A program made the translations under genes and the position numbers. Under the pieces are notes generated by a model. The model did not search any database. It saw nothing but the letters and a program-made list of their open reading frames with translations, and was not told the DNA's origin. From Symsagittifera roscoffensis (lineage: Eukaryota; Xenacoelomorpha; Acoela; Convolutidae): DNA of 64,000 nt. The stretch is taken from assembly GCF_963678635.1 (NCBI RefSeq), contig NC_087068.1, positions 6,105,907 to 6,169,906 on the forward strand. Reading direction: 5' to 3'. Shown here in pieces: positions 10,374 through 20,945 of this stretch (position 1 is the stretch's first letter; every line of letters begins with the position of its first letter).

Positions 10374-11699
10374 CTATACTACTCTAAGCTAATAATTAAG
10401 GTTCGTAGACGCATTTCTTTTATGTCTAATAATTATTTTCCGAGCTACTACCTAACTTGAGCTCTATACCTCAGTTTCGATTTATAACTGACTGCTGTTG
10501 TTTAATTTTTTTGAACTAAAATTCGTGAGCTCTGTGCCAGTGTTTGGGTTTTGTTCCAATTTTTGAAGAAAATGACGGAATATTTGTGCTCGGGATCTTT
10601 TTTTTTGTTCCAGGCCAATTTCGACTTTCCAACTAGTCATTTTTGAAATGAACCTTCATAACAATCTGAAACCCAATGAAGCCTAAGCTCAAATTTAAAC
10701 AGATAATTTACCTCTTATCAGCTGACAAATCGTTCCATATTGATTAGAGGCGTGATATTTCGATATAATAATAATTAATGGAAGCAAAAAAAAAAATCTT
10801 TTTGAACATCTTTTTATACACACATATCGTGTGAGTGTGGACGGGGGGTTGAAAAAAATTCCTAGTCATACAATTTCATACATTTGAAAAAATGGCGAAG
10901 GACTATTTTACTTTTTTTAGCTTTTTGTAATGTATGAGAGATGTAAGACTCGTATTTTCCTCAATGAAAATGAATGATGATAGATCCGAAATAAATGACA
11001 AAATTGATAAAAAAAATTAAATTTTATACGTTTGTCTGTGAAAAAAGTTGCGTTTGTATTATCCAAAAATTTTCTAAAATGAAAAAAACTCATAAGTTGA
11101 GTGGTAAAATCTCCCAGATAAAGTGCAGCAAAGGAGATTGACTTTGTTTAATGGATAGAGGGCCTCTATTTTGATAAACTCTGTGGTTTGAACCTCTCGC
11201 CTTACGTTTTTGAGAGATTTTAACAAATTTTACCCTCAAAGATTGCTCATCGATGCTTAAAAATGATTGTTATCTACTGAACTTATTAAAAAGTGTTTGA
11301 AGTTATAATTAAGTTATGATTGAACTGAAATGAAACAAAATAGTTCAAATAATCCAGTTTGAGCAAATTAATCCATTTTATTTCTACCATAATTGGTTTT
11401 GTTAAAACATTTTTATGAGAGTACATATAAAAGGCAAAATAATAAATTGTCATCCATGGAACCCCGGTGCGGGTTATTTTCCCTGTGTACAAAAATGAAA
11501 CAAAAAAAATTTCTCTGTTTGTACTATAGAAAAAGTGTAATATGTGTTTTCGGGCATTATAGTTATAACTTTTGTTAATTTTTGGCTAAATTCTGTAGAT
11601 GCTGTTGAAAATGTACTCAGAAAGCTTTAGTTTAATGAATGAAATTTAAGGACTCAGATTGTTTTGGTTTTAATATGCAACTAAAGTTTTGAAATTTTC
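10374..11699. other. AT-rich stretch with no supported gene
   Basis: I see no domain, splice structure or conserved frame. A tRNA-like word pair (TGGATAGAGGGC and GGTTTGAACC) at 11150-11195 resembles polymerase III boxes, but the arms do not pair well; see the rejected list. The last part may include the 3' LTR of the gypsy element that ends near 11700, but I cannot find its partner copy. Confidence 0.6.
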
Positions 11700-11712
11700 A
11701 CTGATCCAGTTA

Positions 11713-11765
11713 GCCCTCTCCCTGGACTACTCCAGTTTAGTTTCCTTTTTTTTTACTCCCCCCCC
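11713..11765 (-). other. Candidate polypurine tract at the gypsy 3' end
   Basis: On the minus strand, AAAGGAGGGGGGGGGGAGT and then an A-run with GGAAAC lie just beyond the last pol frame. A purine run at this place is where plus-strand priming occurs in LTR retrotransposons. No LTR boundary (TG...CA) could be confirmed beside it. Confidence 0.35.
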
Positions 11766-12891
11766 CCCTCCTTTTGATATGTGATCAATCATCACTCCTC
11801 CCCTTTTAGTAACTGCCGTACGTTTTCTTCCTCTTCTGCGTGAGTCTGTATCGTCAATGCTACTATTAGAGTCTTGGCTTGAGTTGGATTTCAAACGTTT
11901 CTTTTTGTCTCGCTGGATTGTTCCTCCAGTTTTTGCCGAAAGCGCACTCGTTGTTTGCACCGCAGGTGCACATTGATCGTCGAATATCTCATCTACAGCT
12001 GGTTCTTTTCTCGCTCGGGTAGTCTTCTGTTACTTTTCCGATCGCTTGTTCTTCGCCGCATCGCCCGTGTCTTGCTTTTCCTTCTCCCCGTGTCCGCTTT
12101 TCGTTTCGCCCTCGCTCTCAATCGCTGGTGCCACCGGTCGACCGCCTGACTCAAGGCTTTCCGGTTCCACTGGTGGCAAAGTCACCGTCGGAATTTAGCC
12201 TGCCGTTCGGTTGGATACCAATGGCTGTTAATCTTCCTCGTCTGGCTACGTTTCGTTTGCCGGTTCGAATCTTCTTCCTGTACATGAACCTCCCTGGCGC
12301 GAGCCTTTAGCGGCCAATTTCCTTCGTAACTCCTGTGGACAATTTTTTCTCCGCTAGTTTCTTAGGTGTAGTAGTAGTTTTCTTGATCACAACCCAAGAT
12401 TTCCTAAGAAGGCTACCATTACTCATTTTTAATGATTGTGCGCTTTCCTCGATTTTTCTTATCACTGAGTAGTTCGTACCATTTAGGGTTGCTACCGCTC
12501 GTCCGTTGAAACACTGCAACCGATGGTCCCGCGGTCATTCTTGTCTCGGCCGGTGCCCTCGCCGATGGCTCACTTCGTGATTGAGCGCCTGGTGGTCAGT
12601 TAGAGGGGTGATAGGGTGGTTGTGCGTCTTGTTTCTGTTCTCGAAATCCAATTGGATCCCCTAATTAGGGTCCGCTGGACTCGGCATTTCTCGTGCCGAT
12701 GGATCTCGTTCGTGTAAACAGGCAGGTTTAGGTTTAATTACGCTTGACCGGTTAACGTTTCTCAGTGACGGCTTTTTCGTTAGGTTCCTTAGTACTATGA
12801 TTGCATCCCGACCGTGGCGAGCTTCAAACGGTCTGATTTTGAGTGTTGAATTGTTCGAAAGTCGTAACGCTCCGAGGGCCGTTTCGAGCAT
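11727..12891 (-). pseudogene. Gypsy pol C-terminal extension, broken
   Basis: After the integrase core the frame continues (MLETALGALRLSNN..., 12891-12661), followed by pieces at 12519-12307 and 11960-11727. The last piece is strongly basic (Lys/Arg runs, RRRGRKRTAV) with a short Gly run. Such basic tails are common at integrase C-termini and in gypsy 3' ORFs. Stops separate the pieces. Both strands are open in places because GC is higher here; the minus-strand reading is preferred because it continues the pol order. Confidence 0.5.
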
Positions 12892-12899
12892 TTTATCCA

Positions 12900-13470
12900 G
12901 TGATTCCGGTTTTTCTTCGCGCGCAAACGTTAGAACGGAGTTTTACAGGCTGCGAATAGTTTGTTCGACACACCCAGTTGCTCGATGCTCGTTTACTAAA
13001 TTTTGTTTGATATTTTCTATACCTTCGTTGTTACAAAGTTTTCAGTTCCTTCGACATAAGTTAGTTCCCTGATCCACGTCAATTTTCGTTGGCACTCCGT
13101 GGTTGTTTATATATGACTTAAAGATTTTAAAAGTTTTATCCGAGCGGTTTGTTCCGCATACCATTGCCGATGGCCAGCGCGAGAATCGGTCGACGGCTTT
13201 AATGACGTACTTTTAAGACTCATTTCAATAGCTAATAGGTCCCCAGAAGACTAACTACAACAATTCATTTGGTTCCTTTGGTCCTGGAATGGTACCTAAA
13301 TCTCTTTTACTACATAAAAGTTTTAAACTCTTACCCACCGCGTTGCACTCTCTGCAGTTTCTGCTATCGCCGCAAGGTTTCGGTGTTTGTAAGGGAACCA
13401 GATGTCTTAAGCGGCCGTGAACATGTTTGTCTTTCCGTGATGATAGTTGTGTAGTCTATTATTTATGGCT
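12900..13470 (-). pseudogene. Gypsy integrase remnant (HHCC and catalytic core)
   Basis: The zinc-binding region has the His part in one frame (HHGKTNMF then DIWFPYKHRNLAAIAE, about 13440-13360) and the Cys pair in another (CRECNAVGKSLK, Cys codons within 13356-13342), so at least one frameshift separates them. The catalytic core follows as VDRFSRWPSA (about 13193) and VPTKIDVDQGT (about 13077), then the TGCVEQTI block (about 12970), where Glu is expected. Stops lie between blocks. Chromosomal integration of the element's cDNA would have been its role. Confidence 0.85.
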
Positions 13471-14028
13471 TTGTGAAGGGTATTAGGTATGACTAGTTTG
13501 TCGTCCATCCATAGAACGTTATCGCGTATGTGGAAATCGTTAACAAACTGTTAGAAGTAACAATTCATATTGTGCACCTTTTGTTGAAATTCTGGATCTT
13601 TCGTATGCACCATTTCGTTAATTGCTTGTGTTGTGGGTCTGACGCGTATCGTGATTCGATGAATCTAAAGCTAATAATTTCCGGAAGAGCGGTATTCTTC
13701 TGGACTACTCCTACTCTACAGCTACGAAGGACTATCGAAATGATTCAATTTTTTGGGTCCACCGCAAGGAAAATTTCACCTTCGAATGCCGAAGGTATGG
13801 ATAGTACCGTATTCATTTTTTTTGTGGTTGTTTCCGTAGTGATCACCTGCAATTGTGTTTCTCCAATCCGTTTCTCCATTTCATTGCCTCCACTTTCACT
13901 TGTATCAAAACTAGGCTGCCTCTCCAAAAGTTTCTTGATCTTTTTGAATGTCTTCTCCATGTAGTTTGAATTTTCTATGAATAACTCACTGCCGCCTTTC
14001 AAGTTAATAATAGCTCCAAATATTTTTT

Positions 14029-14457
14029 TCACTTGGCCGTCAAGTTGCTGCATTCTGAGTTTTTTTCGCATGCCACATTGCCCCTTAGCAATTGTTTTGT
14101 TGTGCGAAATTTGCATATTACGTCCTTCTCGGTTAGGCTCTGTTTAGTTGGGGCATACTGATGTTTTATTTCTGGTTCTCCGGATAAATCAATTTTTAGA
14201 AATCCGTAGGTTTTACTAATTGTATTTATTTTCGCCACGGTGAATGTACTATCATAACTTGAAACTGGCTCAGCTAAACTGTTTGAATATCTGGCTAAGT
14301 AATCGGCCAAGCCGATTTTAGCCCCCGGTTTTTGTTCCACGCAGAAATCAAATGGAATTATTCTATCTAACCATCTTGTTAAACGGCTGAACCTTGTTTT
14401 GTTTTTACTATTGTTCCCAATTAACAACGATACCAGCGCCTCATGGTCAGTGATCAC
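14029..14457 (-). pseudogene. Gypsy RNase H remnant
   Basis: The frame opens with ITDHEALVSLL and continues through RFSRLTRWLDRIIPFDF and EQKPGAKIGLADYLARY. These are the characteristic C-terminal RNase H blocks (T-DH-AL, RW-x-L-x5-F, PG-x5-AD-L-R) of gypsy elements. It lies directly after the reverse transcriptase remnant and before the integrase, as expected. The N-terminal RNase H blocks around 14460-14640 are interrupted by stops. Confidence 0.85.
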
Positions 14458-14653
14458 TAGAAAACTTCATCACAATACATAATTCCAGAAGTTTTACGCT
14501 CCTCACACTACCGCCAGCATTTCCAGCTCGCTTGTTGAATACGTTTTTCAGCATCATTCAGATAACGCGATGCGAGTGAGATAGACCTCCACCCTTCCCA
14601 GCCGAGTTGCTCTAATACGGCTCGCAATCCGTTATGCCTCGCATCACACATTA

Positions 14654-15801
14654 TTAGAATATCCTTGTGGACGTCATAAATTTTTTTGTTACAAAATGTG
14701 TGCTACTTGATTTTCTAGCTTCTCTAATGCCGCTTGGCATTCCGGTGTCCATACGTATTCGTTTTAGCGGCCCAGTAATGAGATTCTGAAAGCGCCGGCA
14801 TATACTTATGCAAACTGTGGATCGATCCCATAAACGATTTAAGTTGCGACAGAGTGCGCGACGGTATAAGTGCGTCGATTGGTGCCAATTTCCGAACGAA
14901 AGGGGGTGATGCCTGTTAAGCCATTCACATTCACGTTGCGCAAACTGGCATTTTGACAATTTTAACGCCATGTTTTCTTTGTCACGCTTTCAAAGTGTTT
15001 TCTCGACTGCTGAAATGTGTTTTACCTCCGATCCTGTTGTTGTAATTAAAATGTCATCAACAAAAGCGAGTACCTGTCGAAATTCATCCTTCATCCCTGT
15101 GGATAAATGGAATCCATCCTTCTTTGAAATTCAGCCGGCATAGTAGTTAGACCGTTGATACCCGTTTTGAATCCGTACGTTCACGTCGACTTCCCCCCGA
15201 TTAACGAAAAATTGCATTGGACGCTAGTCTCCGGTCTGAGTGGCAATTAACCATAGGCGTATAATAATTCCATAATTGAAAAATAAAAATCCCCAGATTT
15301 CCTTTCGCTTTGTTTGACCGACAAAGAATGTGCATGAGTTCCTCGATATTCGGCATCTGATAGTTGTTTTTCTGTAATTATTTTTTAAATTCCATGGCCT
15401 CAAGTGCTTATTTTACTGAAACTGTATTTTTTACCGTAATCACTATTGGTCCGAACAGTCGTCGAGTTTTTTACATGCCCCTGGTGTAATAATTTGAATA
15501 TTTCCCCATCTACTTTCTCTTGTAACGTTGTTGGTACGCGCCTACCTTTTTGTTGAATAGGTAGGAGGAATTTAAAACGTTCTGTCTGCACCTTATATTT
15601 CCGGATTACACCTACCCGTGTAAAGAGATTTGAAAACTGCTTTCTAAAATAGTCCTGCCACTGGTCTAGTTTGTTATCTCCCTCGTTAATTTCCTCGTGA
15701 ACTGCCATCACCTGCTCCCCTGGTGCCTTCTGAACTAACTGGAGCCCCAATTCACCCATCAAGTCTTGTCCTATCGTTGATGGGCGGTTTCCTCCAATCA
15801 C
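14654..15801 (-). pseudogene. Gypsy reverse transcriptase remnant (FVDD motif)
   Basis: The N-terminal part (15801-15400) carries the QQKGRRVPTTLQEKV and LLHQGHVKNS blocks that open the polymerase domain in Ty3/gypsy elements. The catalytic FVDDIL motif is at 15064-15047. The connection to RNase H follows at 14971 (MALKLSKCQFAQRECEWL), where KCxF and the trailing WL are typical. Stops and frame changes lie between these blocks, notably 15400-15065. No intact enzyme is encoded. Confidence 0.85.
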
Positions 15802-15990
15802 TTTGATGCACGTTCGATGCCAACTGCACTTTCATGGTCCCCAGTAAGCTTAGCGGATTATTTCCGTAATCTCGAAAATCCTGGTCCTCTGGTGTCAAAT
15901 CACATAGAACGACTCCTGCGGCGCCCAAAGTTTTCTTCATTTCTACGATTGTAAAGATAGAAATTGGCGAACCGCTAACGACTCATACAC
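15752..15990 (-). pseudogene. Gypsy aspartic protease remnant with catalytic Asp replaced
   Basis: The frame reads VVSGSPISIFTIVE at about 15982-15941, which matches the active-site region of retroelement proteases except that Val (codon at 15979-15977) stands where the D of D-S/T-G is expected. The far end of the domain follows after a frameshift, as IGGNRPSTIGQDLMGELGLQ at 15799-15740, typical of the flap-to-C-terminal part that precedes reverse transcriptase. The catalytic change would inactivate the enzyme. The assignment rests on order and motif shape. Confidence 0.75.
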
Positions 15991-16254
15991 TTTTTCCCGT
16001 TTATTGCAATTGGTAGTTAAGCGCCTCCGACTCGCAATTCTGTTTTTTTTTCGGTCTAATCGACATAACTAGATAAGCCCCAGAACTGTTTGAATCCCAC
16101 GAATGCTGTTGCCGTGGCGGTGTTGGTGTACGTACCCATCCCACCGAACTCTCGTGTTGTGACAATTTATCTTCAATGCCTTCCTGATCGCCATGGTCAT
16201 AATCCTCCTGTCCCTGAATCATTCTGACCGATTATCATCCTCGGTTTCAACGTT

Positions 16255-17080
16255 TAGCACGGCATGTCCGTTCAAAATGGCCCACCTTCCTGCAGAAATT
16301 ACAGGTCGCTCCTTTTGCGGCACACTCGCTCATATTTCCCCGGTGAAACCTGGTCTGTCATAATTGTAACATCTCCGAGCGTTCGCAATTACCTCCCCTT
16401 GGAATTGTCCTCTCTCTTAGATCTGTCCGCGCCCGCGCCCTCGGTTGTTCCGATATCCACCTCTGATCACACCCACCGGTTCCGTTTTAATCTGGAGCTC
16501 TCCTGCCGTCGGAGTACTTGTCCCGCCTGATCCTCCGGCTGTCGATACGTACGTTTTTGCGTATTTGTTGCCCTTCTCATAAGATAGAGCGATGCGATAT
16601 ACTTCTTCTGGCGTTTTTGATGCTCTACATACTCATTTTAGGCCTCCCTGTGGGTCATAGTTACAATAAATACATCCCTGAGTTTTCTGGATTCAAGTGT
16701 TCCAAACGAACAGCTCGCTGCAAGCCCACTAACGACAGAATGAAACTGTTCAAAGGACTCACTAATGCGTTGCTTGCGTGACAATTATCGGAATAACTCG
16801 TATCTCCGAGGCGCAAGTATAAGTTGGATATCAATGTTTGTTCCCCTCCAATCGTGGTTTCTTATCCACATCCGCAGGTAAAGCAGCGATTTGGGTCGCG
16901 TCAGAGTACTTGCAAAGTAAAAAAAAATATCGGATTTATTGCGTGCTTTGCTACCATCCCCCACTGGATGCGGTTAAGCCAAAATTCCCACAGCATTAGT
17001 GGTTCCGTGCAATTCGGTGGCCAAAAAGACGTAATTCCTAATGGGTTTCCCCCACCTTGTCCTGCTTGCTGCGCCATGTT
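16255..17080 (-). pseudogene. Gypsy gag remnant with CCHC zinc knuckle
   Basis: At 16303-16259 (minus) the frame reads CNFCRKVGHFERTC, a complete C-x2-C-x4-H-x4-C nucleocapsid knuckle followed by basic residues and a stop. This is the RNA-binding end of Gag. Upstream on the same strand (to about 17080) the gag body can be followed only in short pieces across several frames, so stops and indels have broken it. The preceding gag domains are not recognisable with confidence. Confidence 0.75.
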
Positions 17081-17100
17081 GAAAATGCTCTTTCCGTAAC

Positions 17101-17374
17101 GTTAAATTCCAATCTTAATAAACAACTGTATTCAATCAAGGTCATAAGCGACAACTAAACTAGGAACTTTCCAAAGGTGGCAAAGTACCTGTCAATTGTG
17201 TTTAGCACCGGTGTAAGGTTAAATGATTGAGAGATGGTTTAACGAACATAACAAGATACGATGAGTGAGCTAGTTTAATCATTATGACAATTCAAAAAAT
17301 GCCAATTTGTTTTCTCAGCGTGGGATGACCTGTGATGTTGAAATGCTAAACATTCACACGGCATTTTCATTCAG
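17101..17374. other. Spacer between the gypsy element and the 17.4-19.6 kb gene
   Basis: It contains AATAAA at 17118 on the plus strand but no AATAAA in the gene's own orientation that I can assign. The 5' LTR of the gypsy element should begin about here; no boundary is visible. Confidence 0.4.
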
Positions 17375-19632
17375 TCACTTTAATTTCGATTCAATTTCTC
17401 TCAGCTTGCATTCAACGTCCTTTCGCTCAATTTCTGTGAAAACAGTCTTCTCCTGCGTCTTCGAGTGTCTGCGAAGTTTGAATCTGATGAACCCAAAGGT
17501 GTCTTCGATTGACTCCACAATAGAATCCACTCGTTCTTTGTTGATCGGATCGTCCGGAATACTTTGCGTCTTTAAGAAGTTAAGAGCTTTTTCTAACGTG
17601 GAGTCGAATTTCCCCACTTCTTTTAAAGAATTTGCAGAGGGAAACTCTCCATACACATTCTTCAGCTCAAGGCGAATTGAAGTCATGACATCATTTGTCT
17701 CATTATTCTCGAGACTCTTGCGCCCAGCTAAAAAAAAGAACTTTCATACAAGTTTAAAATTTTACGCATTGGCTTGACTCCATTCAGTTTGGAACAATTT
17801 CATAGCAAGAGGTAGATCGAGCGTTGATTTTCTAAAAGATTTAGTCTAAATAGCTAGATAAAAGAGGAAGTAATATCAATGTCGGAACATCAAAATGGCC
17901 AAGTTAACATCTTTCAAGCTGTCATTTCTTCACAAAAAATCCAGGGATATTTTTTAAAAGGAGTAAATAGAAACTCGGGAAAGAATTTTGTGCAAAAGCC
18001 AACTGAAATTTGGTCAAAATTGTAGATAAAAATTTACCTCAGTCAAATTCGGTCACTGAATTAATTGATCATCAACTTACTTTGCTCGACTTTTTTGGGC
18101 GCCTTCCTCTTTGATCTCCGAGTATCCTTAGTACTTTCGACTTCCACTTTTTCATAGATGAGGATTAAACGACCTGAAATTTCCACTTTATGCAATTACG
18201 AACACATGAAATTAAATGTTTGAGGCACAGTTCAATTTATCCAATTTTCAAAAACATAATCTGCAATCACATGAAATATCATATATTTTCATGAATGGCA
18301 TAATCTTTTGAACTACTCATTTGAAACTAAATTCTCATAACATATAATAGCCAACTCAACAGTTGACAATGCTAAAAGCTCTGTCACAGAGCAGATTTGT
18401 AGAAAACCGCGCAAAATCCTTGTTAGATTTTTTAGTATCAAAAAATGCTGCCGGTGGCTCATATATACCGTATTAGTTTTAGCAATTTGTATCTGTTTAC
18501 AGTCTTGCAAGCGAAAAATCCGACAAAAGTTCAAATGTTCTCCAAATCTGCTCATCGTTCGACCCGATGCGATTCATGATTCGACCCCGTTCAACCCATG
18601 ATTCGACCCTGTTCAACTCATTATTCGACTCCGTTTGAACCCTGATTTGACCGGGTTCAACCCAAGATTCGACCCCGTTTGACCCATGATTCGACCTTGT
18701 TCGACGCCTCATTCGACACCGTTCGAGCCATGATTCAACCCTGTTCGACACATGATTCGACCCCTTTAGACCCACGATTTGTCCCTTTTCGACTCATGTT
18801 TCGACCCTCTTCGACCCATGATTCGATCTTGTTCGACCCATGGTTATTATTCGACCTTGTTAAACCCATGATTTGACTCCCGTTCGAACGATGATTCGAC
18901 CCATGATTCGACCTCGTTCGACCCATGATTATGATTCGACCCTGTTCAACCCATGATTAGACTCCCGTTCGACCAATGATTCGACCCATGATTCGACACC
19001 GTTCGACACATGATTTGACTCCATTCGACCCATGATTTAACCCGTTCGACTCATGATTCGACCCCGTTCGATCTATGATTCGACCCCGTTCGACCCATGA
19101 TTCGAACAATTGGACCCGTGACTCGACCCTGTTCTACTCATGATTCGACTCTGTTCGACTCATGATTCGACCTTTTTCGACTCCTGATTCGACTCTATTC
19201 GACTCGTGTTTCGACCCCGCTCGACCCATGTTTCGACTTTGGTCGACTCATGATTCGACACTGATCGACTCATGGTTCGACCCTGTTCGACTCATGATTC
19301 GACCCTTTTCGACTCATGATTCGACTCTATTGGACTCGTGATTTGACTCTATTTGACTATATCGTCCCTGTTTGACCCATGATTTGACTTTGTTCGACTA
19401 TAGTCTTCGTTCGACCGTCTTCATTTGCGACAAAAATCAGAAACCGGGAAGGCTAATCATTTACGTTATGTCAAGCATTTAAAAAAGAAATCTTACCTTC
19501 GCTTTCCGAGTTTTGTTGCTCTCTTCTTCTCTTTCTCTTGTTGTTTGAATGTGGAGGGACTTGGTTACTGCAGCTGGAAGTTTTGGAGCCAGGTTGAGCT
19601 CTCGAGGATTGAGATTGCTTTTCTCTGTTCAT
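17375..19632 (-). CDS. Three-exon gene, basic 193-aa protein of unknown function
   Basis: Joining three exons gives one open frame: 19632-19497 (ATG), 18173-18081 and 17727-17375 (TGA). All four junctions are canonical: GGTAAG and AGTAAG donors, ATTTCAG and TTTTTTTTAG acceptors, with phase 1 kept at both introns. The first exon is Ser/Gln/Asn-rich and ends in a strong nuclear-localisation-like cluster (NNKRKRRREQQ). The second has a further basic run (RRSKRKAPKKVEQ). The third is mostly charged helix and may fold as a coiled coil near its end (IERKDVECKLREIESKLK). I do not recognise the family; a nuclear role is inferred only from the basic clusters. TTTTTAG lies directly before CATG of exon 1, so another upstream exon or a trans-splice acceptor is possible. 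Intron 1 (1.3 kb) is largely a minisatellite. Confidence 0.75.
18553..19400 (+). repeat. 22-bp TTCGAC minisatellite, about 38 copies, inside an intron
   Basis: The monomers are two similar 11-bp halves, each starting TTCGAC (for example TTCGACCCATGA then TTCGACCCCG). Copies vary at CCC/CTC/ACA and TT/CT positions, and the first and last copies are the most degenerate. The array occupies most of intron 1 (19496-18174) of the minus-strand gene at 17375-19632. Frames across it on either strand are repeat by-products; a 22-bp unit cannot keep one reading frame. Confidence 0.96.
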
Positions 19633-20261
19633 GCTAAAAAGTTTTAGAATTCATAAACGAATCTCTTAGACTTTTTATTTAACAAAGTACACAATTTGAA
19701 AGGCAACTGTAAAAAAAACCGCAAGCAAACTTTTAAAATAAAAACCGCAAGCATTTTTAGCAAATAATTAAAACTGCTCTTAGAGAAAAGAAAGAAGATA
19801 GTCTACTAAGCAGAACGGTTGATTACGTTAGAATAGATGGCGGTGTATTTTGAGTATAGTGCATGTAATACGTTCCTGAACTATGATGCAAAATAAAATC
19901 ATTTCATTTTTAATCAATTGTACATCATACCGAGATAAATTTTGAAATAGTATTACTCTACAGTGAGAATTGATTCAAACTTCATATTTTACAAAAAAGT
20001 TTGCATTGAAATTAATTATAAACACTTTTTGAAGAGAACAAAGATCAATCCAGCTTTTTAAATTGAATCTGCCACTAACTCAAATATATCGCCGCAGAAC
20101 ATTCATTATCCATACAAAATTCACCTTTTAAAACCGTAATTGATTTGTGTTCTTAAAGTAGTGGTGACACAACTGGTTTTCATGATTTTATTTCAGGCTA
20201 GCTCAAGCACAACAAATTAACGTCAAATGATTAGATGATGTCCAAAGAATTGTTTTCAGTG
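19633..20261. other. AT-rich stretch, no feature supported
   Basis: This is the region upstream of the minus-strand gene ending at 19632. I see no clear promoter, exon or repeat. If the gene has a further 5' exon it should lie here, but no candidate stands out. Confidence 0.5.
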
Positions 20262-20945
20262 GATTTTGGATTCCAAAAAGATGCAAAATTAAATCAGTAT
20301 CGAAAAAAATTGGTTTGAATATTACTGTTTTTCAGATTTAATTTTGGTAGGGGCTAGAAAATAATCGCTTTCAAATCTTTTCGAAAAGTTTCATTAAACA
20401 ATATCAAGGCTTAGGCTTTCTATTTTGGAGTTAAGGTGATATTATAGGTTTGCTCAAAAATCTCCCTCAACATTTGTATGTTTAATTTTGTGTCCACTTT
20501 GCTTCTAATTTATTCCTTTCAATTTTGTTGCCATCTAAACAACGTTGCAATTCTTTTTGATTGTACTCGCATCCGCATTTAGAAGTCTGAAATCATTTAT
20601 GACAAAACTGATTAAAACCTAAACTTGGATGCGAGGACAGTGAAAAAGGATTGTAAGTTGTTTAGATGGCAATGAAATTGAAAAGAAAAATTTATAAGCA
20701 AAATGAGCGCAAAACGAAAAGAAACAAAATTTAGGAGCAGTTTTTGAGCAGACCGATGAAATCACATTAACTACAAATTAGATAGCGTAAGCCTTGATAT
20801 TGTTCAAAGTAAACCCTTCGAAAAGGTTTGGAAGTGACTATATACTAAACTCCTACTAAGGTTTGAAACTCCTACTAAAAATAATTCCGAAAAACAGTAA
20901 TATTCAAACCACTTTTCTTCAGCTTTTTGGAATCCAAATTCAAAA
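20262..20945. mobile_element. Foldback-type element, about 680 bp, diverged long inverted arms
   Basis: The left arm (20262 to about 20585) and right arm (about 20614-20945) are inverted copies at roughly 75-80% identity by eye. Matching landmarks are TTTTGGATTCCAAAAAG, GGTTTGAATATTACTG, CAATATCAAGGCTTA, GCCATCTAAACAAC and CTCGCATCC, in that order inward. Only about 28 bp separates the arms. No protein is encoded. This is the shape of a non-autonomous foldback DNA transposon, or of an old inverted duplication. I could not settle the target-site duplication. Confidence 0.8.

Larger units (their letters stand above)
11700..17100 (-). mobile_element. Decayed Ty3/gypsy-type LTR retrotransposon
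   Basis: Read on the minus strand, the order is gag zinc knuckle, protease, reverse transcriptase, RNase H, integrase and a basic tail, which is the Ty3/gypsy order. The reading frame is broken many times by stops and frameshifts, so it is not a working element. Its GC content is visibly higher than the flanks, suggesting a different origin or less decay toward AT. A purine-rich run on its coding strand (11713-11765) could be the polypurine tract. I could not find a matching pair of LTRs, so the ends are approximate. Confidence 0.9.

Noticed and set aside
11140-11215. Possible tRNA gene (A-box-like TGGATAGAGGGC, B-box-like GGTTTGAACC, T run)
   Set aside because: The T stem and acceptor stem do not pair; at best a decayed tRNA-derived repeat.
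18497-18926. Frames with repeated SNHGSN/VESWVE words inside the 22-bp minisatellite
   Set aside because: The repeat period is not a multiple of three, so the apparent protein repeats are a by-product; the array lies in an intron.
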